Part shown: piece after piece, positions 7,238 through 15,678 of the stretch | Position numbering within the stretch: the first letter of the stretch is position 1 | How the letters are laid out: every line of letters starts with the position of its first letter | Assembly (NCBI GenBank): GCA_023398955.1 | Contig: JAEWRL010000122.1 | Coordinates: forward strand, 32,172-96,171 | From: Pseudomonadota bacterium | GTDB lineage: Bacteria; Myxococcota_A; Polyangia; Polyangiales; Polyangiaceae | Reading direction: 5' to 3' | Length of the DNA: 64,000 nucleotides | The notes under the pieces: generated by a model | The model's database searches: none | What the model was told of the DNA's origin: nothing | What the model saw: the letters and a program-made list of their open reading frames with translations, nothing else | Translations under genes and position numbers: made by a program

Positions 7238-8854
7238 CTACTGTAGCACTGTATCCATGTCCCAGTCGATCCACATGCCTTCCCATTCGCTCACGGGCTG
7301 CTGAACGCCGTTCGACATGATATCCATCACGTCCGTATTGGCGCTGGCATCGCCTTCGAATGCTCTCTTGAAAAACTCGCCGGCGAGAGATGTTGCCTCG
7401 GCGGGACTGCTGCAGTGCCCTGCACTATACATATGAAATCCCATGCGCTCCGGAACACCGAGCGCATTCCACACCGGCTCTGCTGCCCACGCGGAGAGCG
7501 CCTCACAGGTTCCCCCAAGATGACACCATGAGTTCACGCCATTGTTGTTCGAAAAGTGCAACAAATACCGTGGAGCTATAGTCGCCAGGAGCAAGTGTTG
7601 ATCGATGGGGAGATTATATACCTTCGCGGGACTTGAACGGAGCCAGCCTGCCGCGCCCGTCACCCATGGTCCGCAGATACCGTTATCCTCTAGGTTGTCG
7701 ATGCTTTGAGGCAGGGCATCCGCACACTGCCAAGTAGAGTTGCCGCCGCCGTGCCTGAACCACTCCGCTTGACGCAAGTTGGCGGCGCCACCACCGCCTG
7801 ATTCGACGATGACAACCAAGGGCGCACGACTGAAGACTCCTGCTAGGAAAGCCCCCTTTCCACATCCGGAGCATCCCGACACCATAATCTTCGTGGGGTC
7901 ATGACCGCTTCCAGGGTTCTGCTCCAACACATCCATCACCCTGTCGATCATCCATCCGTTGGCCACGTTTGGATTCAGCTCGGACAGGCCAAAGAGACTC
8001 CTAATCTTGCCCTCAAAGCCGCTTCCGAACGACAGTTTCTTACGGCTCGATGGGAATATCCCACCCGACAGCTCCAGAGCGATGACGCTACCGGATCCAC
8101 TGATACTCGCCGAGAAGCTCTCCGTTTTTGAACCAACAGTGCAGCTAATCGAGACAGTACCTCCGGATACGGTTCCGGTCACTTCATCCGGTTCAGAGGG
8201 CACTGGACCGTAGATATACTTGGCCGCCATTGCCAGGATCTCCTTGCGGCGGCACTCCCACTGTCCTTTGGTAGTGACCTTCGTTCCGTCGAAGAACGTG
8301 AACGGATCGGGAAGCTTTTGATTCTCATACGTCAGGCTGTTCGGATCAGGCAAGTCCGGTAGGGTACACTCGAACGCCGACCCGCCAGTACCAGCGCCCG
8401 CAGCGCCGGCAGTGCCAGCGCCCGCAGCGCCGCCAGTACCAGCGCCCGCAGCGCCGCCATTGTCAGCGCCACCAACGCCGGCACCACCTGCTGAGCTGCC
8501 GCCTATGCCGTTTGCGCCGCCGCCGACGCTCGCCCCACCGCTGGCAAGCATGCCTCCGCTGCCGGTCACACTGCCTCCACTGCCGGTCACACTCCCTCCA
8601 CTGCCGGTCACGGACCCCCCGCTGCCCGTCGCACCACCGGTCAAGCCCCCCGATGTCCCGCCGCTCCACACTGTGCCCCCCATCGCGCTAGTGGTCCCGC
8701 CTGACTGAGCCGCTGTGCCTCCTATGCCCGAGGTCCCGCCACTCATGGCACCGCCGCTTTGGTTCCCTACGTCGCCCCCGTCTGGGTTGGAACTGCAGCT
8801 AAAGAGCCCGGCTGCACCGAGGAGTGCAGCACCGTACGTCAACATGGTCTTCAT
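7238..8854 (-). CDS. CE15 glucuronoyl-esterase-like lipoprotein with Gly-rich linker
   Basis: A 538-aa protein. The start at 8854 (MKTMLTYGAALLGAAGLFSCSS) gives a lipoprotein signal with lipobox LFSC; the frame is open upstream without a signal. Residues 20-155 are a low-complexity linker of Gly, Ser, Thr and Ala. The catalytic alpha/beta-hydrolase part follows, with the CE15 nucleophile motif GCSGCGKGAFLAGVFS (Ser in GCSxxGK), VESGGGG, and APRYLLHFSNNNGVNSW leading to a histidine in YSAGHCSSP. CE15 enzymes cut ester links between glucuronoxylan and lignin. Surface anchoring suggests a role in plant-biomass attack. The residue after the nucleophile is Gly instead of the usual Arg (GCSRxGK), a possible change of substrate. 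Confidence 0.8.
   Translation of the reverse strand: MKTMLTYGAALLGAAGLFSCSSNPDGGDVGNQSGGAMSGGTSGIGGTAAQSGGTTSAMGGTVWSGGTSGGLTGGATGSGGSVTGSGGSVTGSGGSVTGSGGMLASGGASVGGGANGIGGSSAGGAGVGGADNGGAAGAGTGGAAGAGTAGAAGAGTGGSAFECTLPDLPDPNSLTYENQKLPDPFTFFDGTKVTTKGQWECRRKEILAMAAKYIYGPVPSEPDEVTGTVSGGTVSISCTVGSKTESFSASISGSGSVIALELSGGIFPSSRKKLSFGSGFEGKIRSLFGLSELNPNVANGWMIDRVMDVLEQNPGSGHDPTKIMVSGCSGCGKGAFLAGVFSRAPLVVIVESGGGGAANLRQAEWFRHGGGNSTWQCADALPQSIDNLEDNGICGPWVTGAAGWLRSSPAKVYNLPIDQHLLLATIAPRYLLHFSNNNGVNSWCHLGGTCEALSAWAAEPVWNALGVPERMGFHMYSAGHCSSPAEATSLAGEFFKRAFEGDASANTDVMDIMSNGVQQPVSEWEGMWIDWDMDTVLQ
8552..8633 (-). repeat. 21-nt tandem repeat coding SGGSVTG units
   Basis: Within the esterase linker, a 21-nt unit (core CTGCCGGTCACACTGCCTCCA on the plus strand) is repeated about four times with small changes, coding the heptapeptide SGGSVTG. 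Such in-frame repeats vary in copy number by slippage. Confidence 0.8.
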
Positions 8855-9600
8855 GGGGTCTCCGGAGAACACCAGGGCGTTGAATCGAACCTGGTTGATA
8901 TCGTCCAATGCCACCTTCACGTGGCATCTGATCACGGTCTCTACCGGATTCGATTCTTGCAAATGGCGCCATCACACGCCACCCGCAGGGCGCCGCACGA
9001 AGTCATTTCGTTCTGGCTGTGTTTTGGTGGCTTGGGGGTGAGCTGAGCCTCACCGGTTGTGCTCGCAGATCAGCATTGAGGCATTTGCTTACGGTAGTGA
9101 CGCCGTGGCGTCGCGCAGCGCCGGACGCGGGCCGCGCCGAGCCACAGCGGCCTGTCGCCCTGCGAGAATCGCCGAGGTCGCGCGTGAACGTCGAGACGGC
9201 GGAGACGTCCCCACCCCGGTGATCTCGGCTCGTCGAAGACCCCCCCGTCGCCGGAGGAACTCGTGCCTGCGCCGCATTCATGATGGCGAGGCTCGCCGGT
9301 GGACCCGTGCCTTCGCTTCGTTGAGTAGGGGCGCTCCGGATCGTTCTCCCCGTAGGCAGGTCTCGCCTCGCCATCAAGCTCTCTGCTTGAGCATGCAGGA
9401 GTACACCAACGCCCCGGAAACCTCGAATGTGCTCTGCTGAACTGCCTCAGTGAGGCAATCGTGATCGAGGTGCGCTCAGTCATCGGATGACGACCGCCCG
9501 AGAGCTGCTCGCTGCTTCCCTACCCATCCCTCCGAGGTCACGTCATTCTTGGGCTGCGGGGGGGCATGCATCTTGCTGGGGGACGGCGCCATGACGGTGC
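8855..9600. other. Intergenic region without recognisable genes
   Basis: Divergent spacer between the esterase lipoprotein and the SPW/VKOR gene. Short open frames on both strands are Arg-rich shadows with no family similarity that I can see. It must hold both promoters, but no clear consensus element stands out. Confidence 0.5.
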
Positions 9601-11310
9601 ATGGTGAATCTGAACGGCGGGGCTCTACAGAGACCTCCGCAGCCGAATCGCGGTTCGCTCCTCTCCGCTCATCGGGGCACCATCCGCTGGAGCAGATGGA
9701 TCATGGGTAGTCGGCATAAGCTCGACATGGGTTCTCGGGGAGTCGCCAGGCCCATGGCGGTAGCCCAACACCAGCAGCCCGAAGACGAACGGGAAGAACA
9801 CGATCGCGGTTCGGGAACGGACGACGCCAGCGGCGGGCACGACCACCACGAGCACGCTCGGCATGAGATGCTCGAACAGCATCATCAGCACACGCTGTGG
9901 GCATACTGGGCTGTGGTGCTCTTGGGGTGTTGGTTGCTCGCCGCACCATTCTCCCTGGGCTATCTCAACGAAGCCCTCTGGTGTCGGCCGAGCGGTGGGC
10001 GCGGCGTGTGGTGGAGCACCGAAACCCACGATGCGCTGCGCGCGTGGTTGATGACCGGGTCGGACCTAATATGCGGTACCGCGCTGGTGGTCTTCGGCTG
10101 GCGCTCACTGAAGCCGAACCGCCCGATCAGCCTGTGGGTTTGCTGTCTCGTCGGCGTCTGGTTGGTGCTCGCGCCCATTCTGTTCTGGGCTCCTACGGTG
10201 TCCGGGTTCTTGAATGGTTCGTTGGTTGGAATGCTGATCATCGCGCTCACCATCCTCATTCCTGGCATGCCCAACATGATCTTGTATATGCAACATGGCC
10301 CCGGCACACCGCCCGGCTGGAGCTACAATCCGTCTAGCTGGGCGCAGCGTTGGATCCTGATTGCCTTGGGCTTCGCAGGCTACTTCGCCTCGCGACACCT
10401 CTCGATGTTTCAATTGGGTTATATCTCCGACATCTCTGACCCGTTCTTCGGCGCTAGCACGAAGGTCGTGCTCAACTCGAAGATGAGCCATGCATGGCCG
10501 ATCAGCGATGCAGGTCTCGGAACCGTTAGCTACACCTTCGAGTTCTTGATGGGATTCATGGGCTCGCCCAAACGCTGGCGCACCATGCCGTGGATGGTGG
10601 CCTTCTTCGGGATCCTCGTAATCCCACTAGGGCTGACCCACATCCTGCTCGTCGTGAGCCAACCATTGGTCGTGGGGCATTGGTGCACATTGTGCCTGCT
10701 AGCTGCGGCCATCATGCTCCCCATGATCCCGCTCGAGGTGGACGAAGTGGTGGCAATGGGGCAGCACATGGTGCAGGCGAAGCGTCGCGGCGACCGCGGT
10801 GGCTCGCTCTGGGCGATCTTCTGGAAGGGTGGCAAAGCAGACGGTTGTACGATGGACGAGCGTTCGCCGGCGATCTCATCCCTCTCGGACCAACCTGCGC
10901 CCGTGCTGCGGGCCATGTTCTGGGGCTTCAGTGTGCCCTGGTCCCTACTGCTGACGACCGCCATTGGCGTGTGGTTCCTGTTTCAACCGGCATTGCTCGG
11001 CCAGAGCGGAGACAACGCCGCGACGGTGTTCACGCTGGGCTCCAGCGCCATCAAGAGCGCTGACATCTTTCATCTCTCGGGGGCCTTGCTGGTCGTCACC
11101 AGCGTGATAGCAATGGGAGAAGCACTGCGCGCTGCCCGCTACTTCAACCTCGTGTTGGCGGCGTTGGTGGCGATCACGCCGTGGCTGGCGGCGGGTGAGA
11201 CGGTCAGCGCTCTCCTCGGCAGCATCGGAGGAGCGCTGGTGGTGGCGTTATCTCTGCGAAAAGGGAGAATCCTCGACCGATACGGTGACTGGGATCGCTT
11301 CATTGTCTAG
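9601..11310 (+). CDS. SPW-repeat / vitamin K epoxide reductase (VKOR) family membrane protein
   Basis: A 569-aa polytopic membrane protein. A soluble N-terminus ends in a striking His cluster (eight His in 18 residues, HDHHEHARHEMLEQHHQH). An SPW-type membrane block follows (WAVVLLGCWLLAAPF), then a central VKOR domain with DPFFGASTKVVLNS, AWPISDAGLG and the redox pair Cys362-x2-Cys365 in HWCTLCLLAA. Further SPW-like helices close the protein. VKOR-type proteins make or recycle disulfides at the membrane; this subfamily lacks the loop cysteines of classic VKOR. The start is uncertain, with internal ATGs at about residues 35, 43 and 52. It overlaps the next gene by 26 nt, so the two are probably co-transcribed. 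Confidence 0.8.
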   Translation: MVNLNGGALQRPPQPNRGSLLSAHRGTIRWSRWIMGSRHKLDMGSRGVARPMAVAQHQQPEDEREEHDRGSGTDDASGGHDHHEHARHEMLEQHHQHTLWAYWAVVLLGCWLLAAPFSLGYLNEALWCRPSGGRGVWWSTETHDALRAWLMTGSDLICGTALVVFGWRSLKPNRPISLWVCCLVGVWLVLAPILFWAPTVSGFLNGSLVGMLIIALTILIPGMPNMILYMQHGPGTPPGWSYNPSSWAQRWILIALGFAGYFASRHLSMFQLGYISDISDPFFGASTKVVLNSKMSHAWPISDAGLGTVSYTFEFLMGFMGSPKRWRTMPWMVAFFGILVIPLGLTHILLVVSQPLVVGHWCTLCLLAAAIMLPMIPLEVDEVVAMGQHMVQAKRRGDRGGSLWAIFWKGGKADGCTMDERSPAISSLSDQPAPVLRAMFWGFSVPWSLLLTTAIGVWFLFQPALLGQSGDNAATVFTLGSSAIKSADIFHLSGALLVVTSVIAMGEALRAARYFNLVLAALVAITPWLAAGETVSALLGSIGGALVVALSLRKGRILDRYGDWDRFIV

Positions 11311-13105
11311 ATCACCAGGCGCTGCCAGTAACCTATTCGGCCCCGGGCGGCGGCTGTACCGACCGATCTCTGATTACGCCATCATTGGCGACGGCCGTAC
11401 TGCGGCACTGATAGCGAAGGATGGCTCGATAGACTGGCTGTGCTGCGAACGCTTCGACCGAGCAGCTGTTCTCTGTCGACTCCTCGACGCGAAGAGGGGT
11501 GGATACTTCCAGGTGCGTCCGGCGGGTCGCTTCGAAAGCTCTCGCAGCTATGCCGTCGATAGCAACGTGCTGGAAACGGAGTTCACGTGCGCTGGCGGAA
11601 GGTTGCGCGTCACGGACGCGATGCTGCTCGACTCGCCTGCCCCCTCCCTCGTGCGGCGCTTGGAGTGTCTCTCGGGGCACGTTCAGGTCCAGGTCGAATG
11701 GATGCCGACATTCGATTTTGCGCGATCAGAAACGGTCCTGGAGCATCACCCTGCCGGTAGCGCAGCGCGCAGCGGTTCGGAGCAGTTGTTCCTCAGTTGC
11801 CCCTTTTCGGTGAAGCTCTACGAGGGGCGGGCACTGGCTGCTGGCTCGCTCAGGCAGGGCCAGACTTGCTGGTTCGGGCTGAGCCGCAGCGCCTTGGCAG
11901 CCGAGAGCATGGAGCGCGGGCTCGAGCACTCTCGCCAGTATTGGCAGGCATGGTCGCGGCGCAGCACCTATCAGGGAAAACATCACGAATTGGTGAGCCG
12001 TAGTGCCCTGGTGCTGAAGCTGTTGATTCACGCGGAAACGGGTTCGATGGTGGCGGCGCCCACTGCCTCACTGCCAGAAACCCTTGGGGGCGAGCGCAAC
12101 TGGGACTATAGGTTCGCGTGGCTGCGCGACGCTTCCTGGTTGGTCAGTGCCCTCATGATGCTGGGGTATCATGAGGAATCGATGCAGTACTTGAGCTGGC
12201 TCGAGTCGCTGAATCTGGCCGAGCAGCGGCCGCTGGTGCTCTACACACTCGACGGTGCCGCCGCTCCTCCTGAATGCACGCTGGACGGCCTTTCAGGCTA
12301 TCGCGGTGCTCGACCGGTGAGGATCGGCAATGCTGCGGGGTGCCAACGTCAGCACGATATCCTTGGTGAGGTGATTGCTGCCGTGGAGCTCTGCTCCGAT
12401 GCCATGCGGGAGATGCGGCCATTGTCGCAGAGCCTCTGGCGGATGGTGAGCGCGCTGGCGGAGCGCGCCTGCCGGGAGTGGCCGCAGCCCGATCACGGAC
12501 TCTGGGAAGTGCGTGGCGCACCGCGTCACTTCGTCTCTTCGAAGCTTCTGTGTTGGTCGGCGCTGCGGCGAGCGCTCCGATTGGCGCGCCGCGACGGACT
12601 CTCTGCGCCCCGACAACGCTGGGAAGAGGAGTGTCGGAGCCTTCGCAGCGCGATAGTTTCGCAAGGATTCGATGCAGCCACGGGGGCGTTCCGACGCACC
12701 TTCGACAGCACAGCAGTCGACGCCGCGCTATTGCTGTTCTGTCGCGAAGAGTTCGTGAAACCCTCCGATCCGCGCCTGCTCGCGACGGTGGAACGCGTGC
12801 GCAGGGATTTGTCGCGCTCTGGCTTGCTCATCCGGTACTCGGAAGCCGATGATCTCGACGGTGAGGAGGGTGCATTCCTGGCGTGCAGTTTCTGGCTTGC
12901 CGACTGCTTGGCGCGACAAGGTAAGCCGGATGCTGCTAGTCGGATCTTCGAGCGCGCTGCAGCGTGTGGCAATGACGTTGGGCTATTCTCCGAGCAGATC
13001 GCTCCCTCCACTGGCGAGCTGTTGGGGAACTTCCCGCAGGCGTTGACGCATCTTGCCTTGATTCGAGCGGCGGCCAGCATCAGCGCGGCCGAGTCGGGTG
13101 AGTGA
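11285..13105 (+). CDS. GH15-family glucoamylase/trehalase-like glycoside hydrolase
   Basis: A protein of 606 aa from the GTG at 11285, which overlaps the preceding gene's end. The open frame begins at 11195, but the family's conserved start (YRPISDYAIIGDGRTAALI.KDGSIDWLC) comes just after the GTG. An N-terminal beta-sandwich (about 1-240) is followed by an (alpha/alpha)6 barrel with NWDYRFAWLRDASWLVSAL and the C-terminal catalytic-base region EEGAFLACSFWLADCLARQG...EQIAPSTGELLGNFPQALTH. Bacterial members of this length without a signal peptide are mostly cytoplasmic glucoamylases or trehalases. The coupling to an SPW/VKOR gene is unexplained. Confidence 0.85.
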   Translation: MTGIASLSRSPGAASNLFGPGRRLYRPISDYAIIGDGRTAALIAKDGSIDWLCCERFDRAAVLCRLLDAKRGGYFQVRPAGRFESSRSYAVDSNVLETEFTCAGGRLRVTDAMLLDSPAPSLVRRLECLSGHVQVQVEWMPTFDFARSETVLEHHPAGSAARSGSEQLFLSCPFSVKLYEGRALAAGSLRQGQTCWFGLSRSALAAESMERGLEHSRQYWQAWSRRSTYQGKHHELVSRSALVLKLLIHAETGSMVAAPTASLPETLGGERNWDYRFAWLRDASWLVSALMMLGYHEESMQYLSWLESLNLAEQRPLVLYTLDGAAAPPECTLDGLSGYRGARPVRIGNAAGCQRQHDILGEVIAAVELCSDAMREMRPLSQSLWRMVSALAERACREWPQPDHGLWEVRGAPRHFVSSKLLCWSALRRALRLARRDGLSAPRQRWEEECRSLRSAIVSQGFDAATGAFRRTFDSTAVDAALLLFCREEFVKPSDPRLLATVERVRRDLSRSGLLIRYSEADDLDGEEGAFLACSFWLADCLARQGKPDAASRIFERAAACGNDVGLFSEQIAPSTGELLGNFPQALTHLALIRAAASISAAESGE

Positions 13106-13170
13106 TCAGGGAGGATGCCGTGGTGGCGAGCTAGGAGCCAGCATCGAGCAGCGGGAGGCGATCCCGATGC

Positions 13171-14241
13171 TCAGTCAGCGGACACCCGCGACCGCGTGGG
13201 GAAGGTCAGCTCCACCAGTAAACCGGCGAACGCCGCGGTCCAAGCCGCAAGCGCCAGCCAAATGAAGTACTGCGGAATGGGCGCCAGAAACTCGAGCTTG
13301 GTCGCACTGGCCAACCGCGCCGTACACACCGTGTACATCCCAAGAGGGAATACCATTCCCCAATACTGGGGATCGTAACGCAGGGGAAACCGCCGGATGA
13401 GGTGTCGCCAGATCCCGAGAATGATCAGCAGCGGGATCCACCATGTTGCCGTGGCCCAGAAGAACAGCGTGAAGCCGACGAGGAAGGGCCGTAGGTCGCT
13501 CAAGAACGGCCACGAGTCACTAACGAGGAGCAGGGTTGAACCGGCCAACGTGGTGATGGCCACAGCACCCATGTTGATCCAATATGGCGGAGTGAGCCGC
13601 CCAACCGTCATCTCTAGGAACGCGAACCGATAGAAGATGAGGGTGATGATCGTGAGGTAGAGCATCGCTCCCAGCAAGTACATGCAGAGCGCAAAGAACA
13701 GGACGGGCTCACGTGCCGTCGACATGGCAGGAGCCAGCAGCGCTCCGAGTGAAGACACTGACTGTGTAGCGACGATCGCGATCAGCCAGGCACCATTGAT
13801 CCCGGCCTCGAGGGACGGTTTGTTCACGCGAATGACGACAGCCGTGAAGAAGCCGTACATAACGACGAGCCAGAGCATGATGCCGATGATCCAAAGGACA
13901 AACGCTACTCGGCCGTTGGCGCACACGAGCAACAGCTGCGCCCCGAGTACACACGTGCCGGCGACCACCGTGAAGAACCCCGCTCCTCGCTCGTGATCGC
14001 AGAGATCCAGGATGATCCGCTTTGGGTATATCGCGACTCGGAGAAGGAGCAGGAGCGTCAGCGCGGCATACCCGACCACGTTGATCGCCAGCAGAGCCAT
14101 CGCGACCGACGCCATTCCCAGGCCGTGGGCGGCGATCGATACGATCCCTGTAGCCATGACAAAGGCGAAGTACCCGGGGAACAGATTCTTGACGCCATCT
14201 ACGAACCGGTGTGTCCCGGCGGCCCAGCCCCTACGTTCCAT
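13171..14241 (-). CDS. TDT-family (TehA/SLAC1-like) anion channel or transporter
   Basis: A 356-aa integral membrane protein with about ten hydrophobic helices, starting near NLFPGYFAFVMATGIVSIA, a signature of the tellurite-resistance/dicarboxylate transporter (TDT) family. Family members move malate, sulfite, nitrate or other small anions. It begins 6 nt after the small membrane gene and is the last gene of the Mo/Rieske/P450 unit. That position suggests it exports or imports an anionic substrate or product such as nitrite or nitrate, which is an inference from context. Start ATG 14239-14241. Confidence 0.85.
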   Translation of the reverse strand: MERRGWAAGTHRFVDGVKNLFPGYFAFVMATGIVSIAAHGLGMASVAMALLAINVVGYAALTLLLLLRVAIYPKRIILDLCDHERGAGFFTVVAGTCVLGAQLLLVCANGRVAFVLWIIGIMLWLVVMYGFFTAVVIRVNKPSLEAGINGAWLIAIVATQSVSSLGALLAPAMSTAREPVLFFALCMYLLGAMLYLTIITLIFYRFAFLEMTVGRLTPPYWINMGAVAITTLAGSTLLLVSDSWPFLSDLRPFLVGFTLFFWATATWWIPLLIILGIWRHLIRRFPLRYDPQYWGMVFPLGMYTVCTARLASATKLEFLAPIPQYFIWLALAAWTAAFAGLLVELTFPTRSRVSAD

Positions 14242-14247
14242 CCCTGG

Positions 14248-14469
14248 TCAGTCCAACCGGTACAGGTACCTGAGCAGCCACAGGTTCACGCCCAGGCATG
14301 CGAGACTGGCGAGCGCCGCCGGGACAGAGACGGCCGTGTCGCCGCCGAGAAATGCGTTCATTGTCGCCGTCAGCAGCCAGAGCTGAAGCACTACCAGAAC
14401 GGTCACGAGAACGAGCGCGCCGTTCACGATGCTCATACGCTGCGAGCGAGCGAAGCGCTTGGCGATCAT
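14248..14469 (-). CDS. Small two-helix membrane protein of the Mo/Rieske operon
   Basis: A 73-aa protein starting MIAKRFARSQRMSIVNGALV, with two transmembrane helices at about residues 14-38 and 47-68. Its ATG overlaps the Rieske gene stop (ATGA), so it is translationally coupled. It resembles small uncharacterised membrane proteins found beside Mo-oxidoreductase/Rieske genes in myxobacteria (possibly the DUF6755 group, recalled and not checked). A role as membrane anchor or assembly subunit is inferred. Confidence 0.7.
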   Translation of the reverse strand: MIAKRFARSQRMSIVNGALVLVTVLVVLQLWLLTATMNAFLGGDTAVSVPAALASLACLGVNLWLLRYLYRLD

Positions 14470-15029
14470 GATTGAGAGTTCTCCACGCCGATCGCGAACA
14501 CGGTGCCGTTCTGCACCTCGAGCGAGACCCGGGGCAACGAGCGTCGGGGTGGGCCGGCAAGCGGACGACCGCTCTGCAGATCGAACCAGCCGTTGTGACA
14601 GGGACAGTGAAGCTTGCCCTCCGCCACGGCTGGGACGACGGGGCACTGCAAGTGGGTACACTGTTGATCGTACGCGACAAAGACACGCGGTGCTGTCCTG
14701 ACGAGCAGCCGCGGCGTGCTGCCCTTGGGATACTCGAACGTTTTCGCGCCCCCTACCTCCAACTCGTTGACGGTCGCTATGGGAACGCGCTCTGCAGGCA
14801 CCTCGGGGCGTCGGAAGAAGCCCTTCACCGCAATCCAAATCTGGCCTACCGCGAACGCGCCGCTCGTCAGCACGATGAACTTCACCAGGTCCCGACGGGA
14901 AACGTACTCATCCTCAGCCCAGTCGATCGGAAAGTCACGCCGCCATCGAGGTTGTTCTTCATGTGAACCGCGATCCGGCGGCACGGAGGGAGCGCCAGTG
15001 ATTGCTGATCGGGAGTCATTGTGACTCAT
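14466..15029 (-). CDS. Rieske [2Fe-2S] protein with N-terminal membrane anchor
   Basis: A 187-aa protein from the ATG at 15027-15029, which overlaps the stop of the 4Fe-4S gene (ATGA). One hydrophobic segment (FIVLTSGAFAVGQIWIAV, about residues 47-64) follows SRRDLVK and looks like an uncleaved Tat-like anchor. The Rieske box is complete: CTHLQC...CPCHNGWF, with Cys-x-His and Cys-x2-His ligands plus the disulfide cysteine pair seen in bc1-type proteins. It probably passes electrons between the quinol-reactive membrane subunit and the Mo enzyme. The frame extends far upstream inside the neighbouring gene, but only this start makes sense. Confidence 0.9.
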   Translation of the reverse strand: MSHNDSRSAITGAPSVPPDRGSHEEQPRWRRDFPIDWAEDEYVSRRDLVKFIVLTSGAFAVGQIWIAVKGFFRRPEVPAERVPIATVNELEVGGAKTFEYPKGSTPRLLVRTAPRVFVAYDQQCTHLQCPVVPAVAEGKLHCPCHNGWFDLQSGRPLAGPPRRSLPRVSLEVQNGTVFAIGVENSQS

Positions 15030-15658
15030 GACTGCTCCTCGGTGAATACGTCGTCGAGCAGGTCGTGACCGATGGCTGGTTCGTAGATGGATGCCGTCAC
15101 ATCGAGGTGTTCTGCGAGTCCTTCTTTCGGAACCATCACGTTCACCTTCGTACGAATGGTCTGAGCTCCGAACCTGAACGTGTTTATCGGCTTCGCGTTC
15201 GGCCGCAGAGCAACCATCTCCTCGCGCGTGCCAAAAGCGAGCGCTTGGCTCGGGCAGACGGAGGCGCACATAGGCTTCAAGCCCACCGACGTTCGATCGT
15301 AACACATGTCACACTTCATCATGAGTTCGATCTTTGTGTTCATCTTGGGAACACCAAACGGACAGGCCAGGACGCAGTTATTGCACGCAATGCACCTCGG
15401 CTTCCGCGCCGTCTGCACGACGCCATCCTCCGTCCGCTTGATGGCGTCGGCTGGGCAGACTTCCGCGCAGGTCGGCGAGTCGCAGTGCATGCAGACCACC
15501 GGAACCGTCAGCGTGGAGCCGGAGCGGTCGATGAAATCCAACTGGATCATCGACTGCCCCTTGTGGGTATGACACTCGGTGCAGGCCTGAATGCATGCCT
15601 GGCAGCCGATGCACCTTCCGGGATCGACGAAGAACTCGTGCTTCTCGGGAACGGGCAT
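15026..15658 (-). CDS. Ferredoxin-like subunit with four [4Fe-4S] cysteine motifs
   Basis: A 210-aa protein of the NrfC/DmsB/HybA type. Four clusters are predicted from CIGCQACIQACTEC, CMHCDSPTCAEVCP, CIACNNCVLACPFGVP and CDMC...MCASVCP. Such subunits wire the Mo-bisMGD catalytic subunit to its membrane partner. The ATG at 15656-15658 is preceded by GAGAGGAG and lies 20 nt after the stop of the Mo gene. Its stop overlaps the Rieske start. It has no twin-arginine signal, so it may stay cytoplasmic or travel with a partner. Confidence 0.92.
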   Translation of the reverse strand: MPVPEKHEFFVDPGRCIGCQACIQACTECHTHKGQSMIQLDFIDRSGSTLTVPVVCMHCDSPTCAEVCPADAIKRTEDGVVQTARKPRCIACNNCVLACPFGVPKMNTKIELMMKCDMCYDRTSVGLKPMCASVCPSQALAFGTREEMVALRPNAKPINTFRFGAQTIRTKVNVMVPKEGLAEHLDVTASIYEPAIGHDLLDDVFTEEQS

Positions 15659-15678
15659 CGTGGACGTGTCGACTCCTC

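Noticed and set aside
8412..8708. Proline-rich plus-strand ORF with regular PPLPVTL repeats
   Set aside because: It is the antisense shadow of the Gly-rich linker of the esterase lipoprotein. The same applies to the Pro-rich frames at 32695-33051 and 36811-37602.
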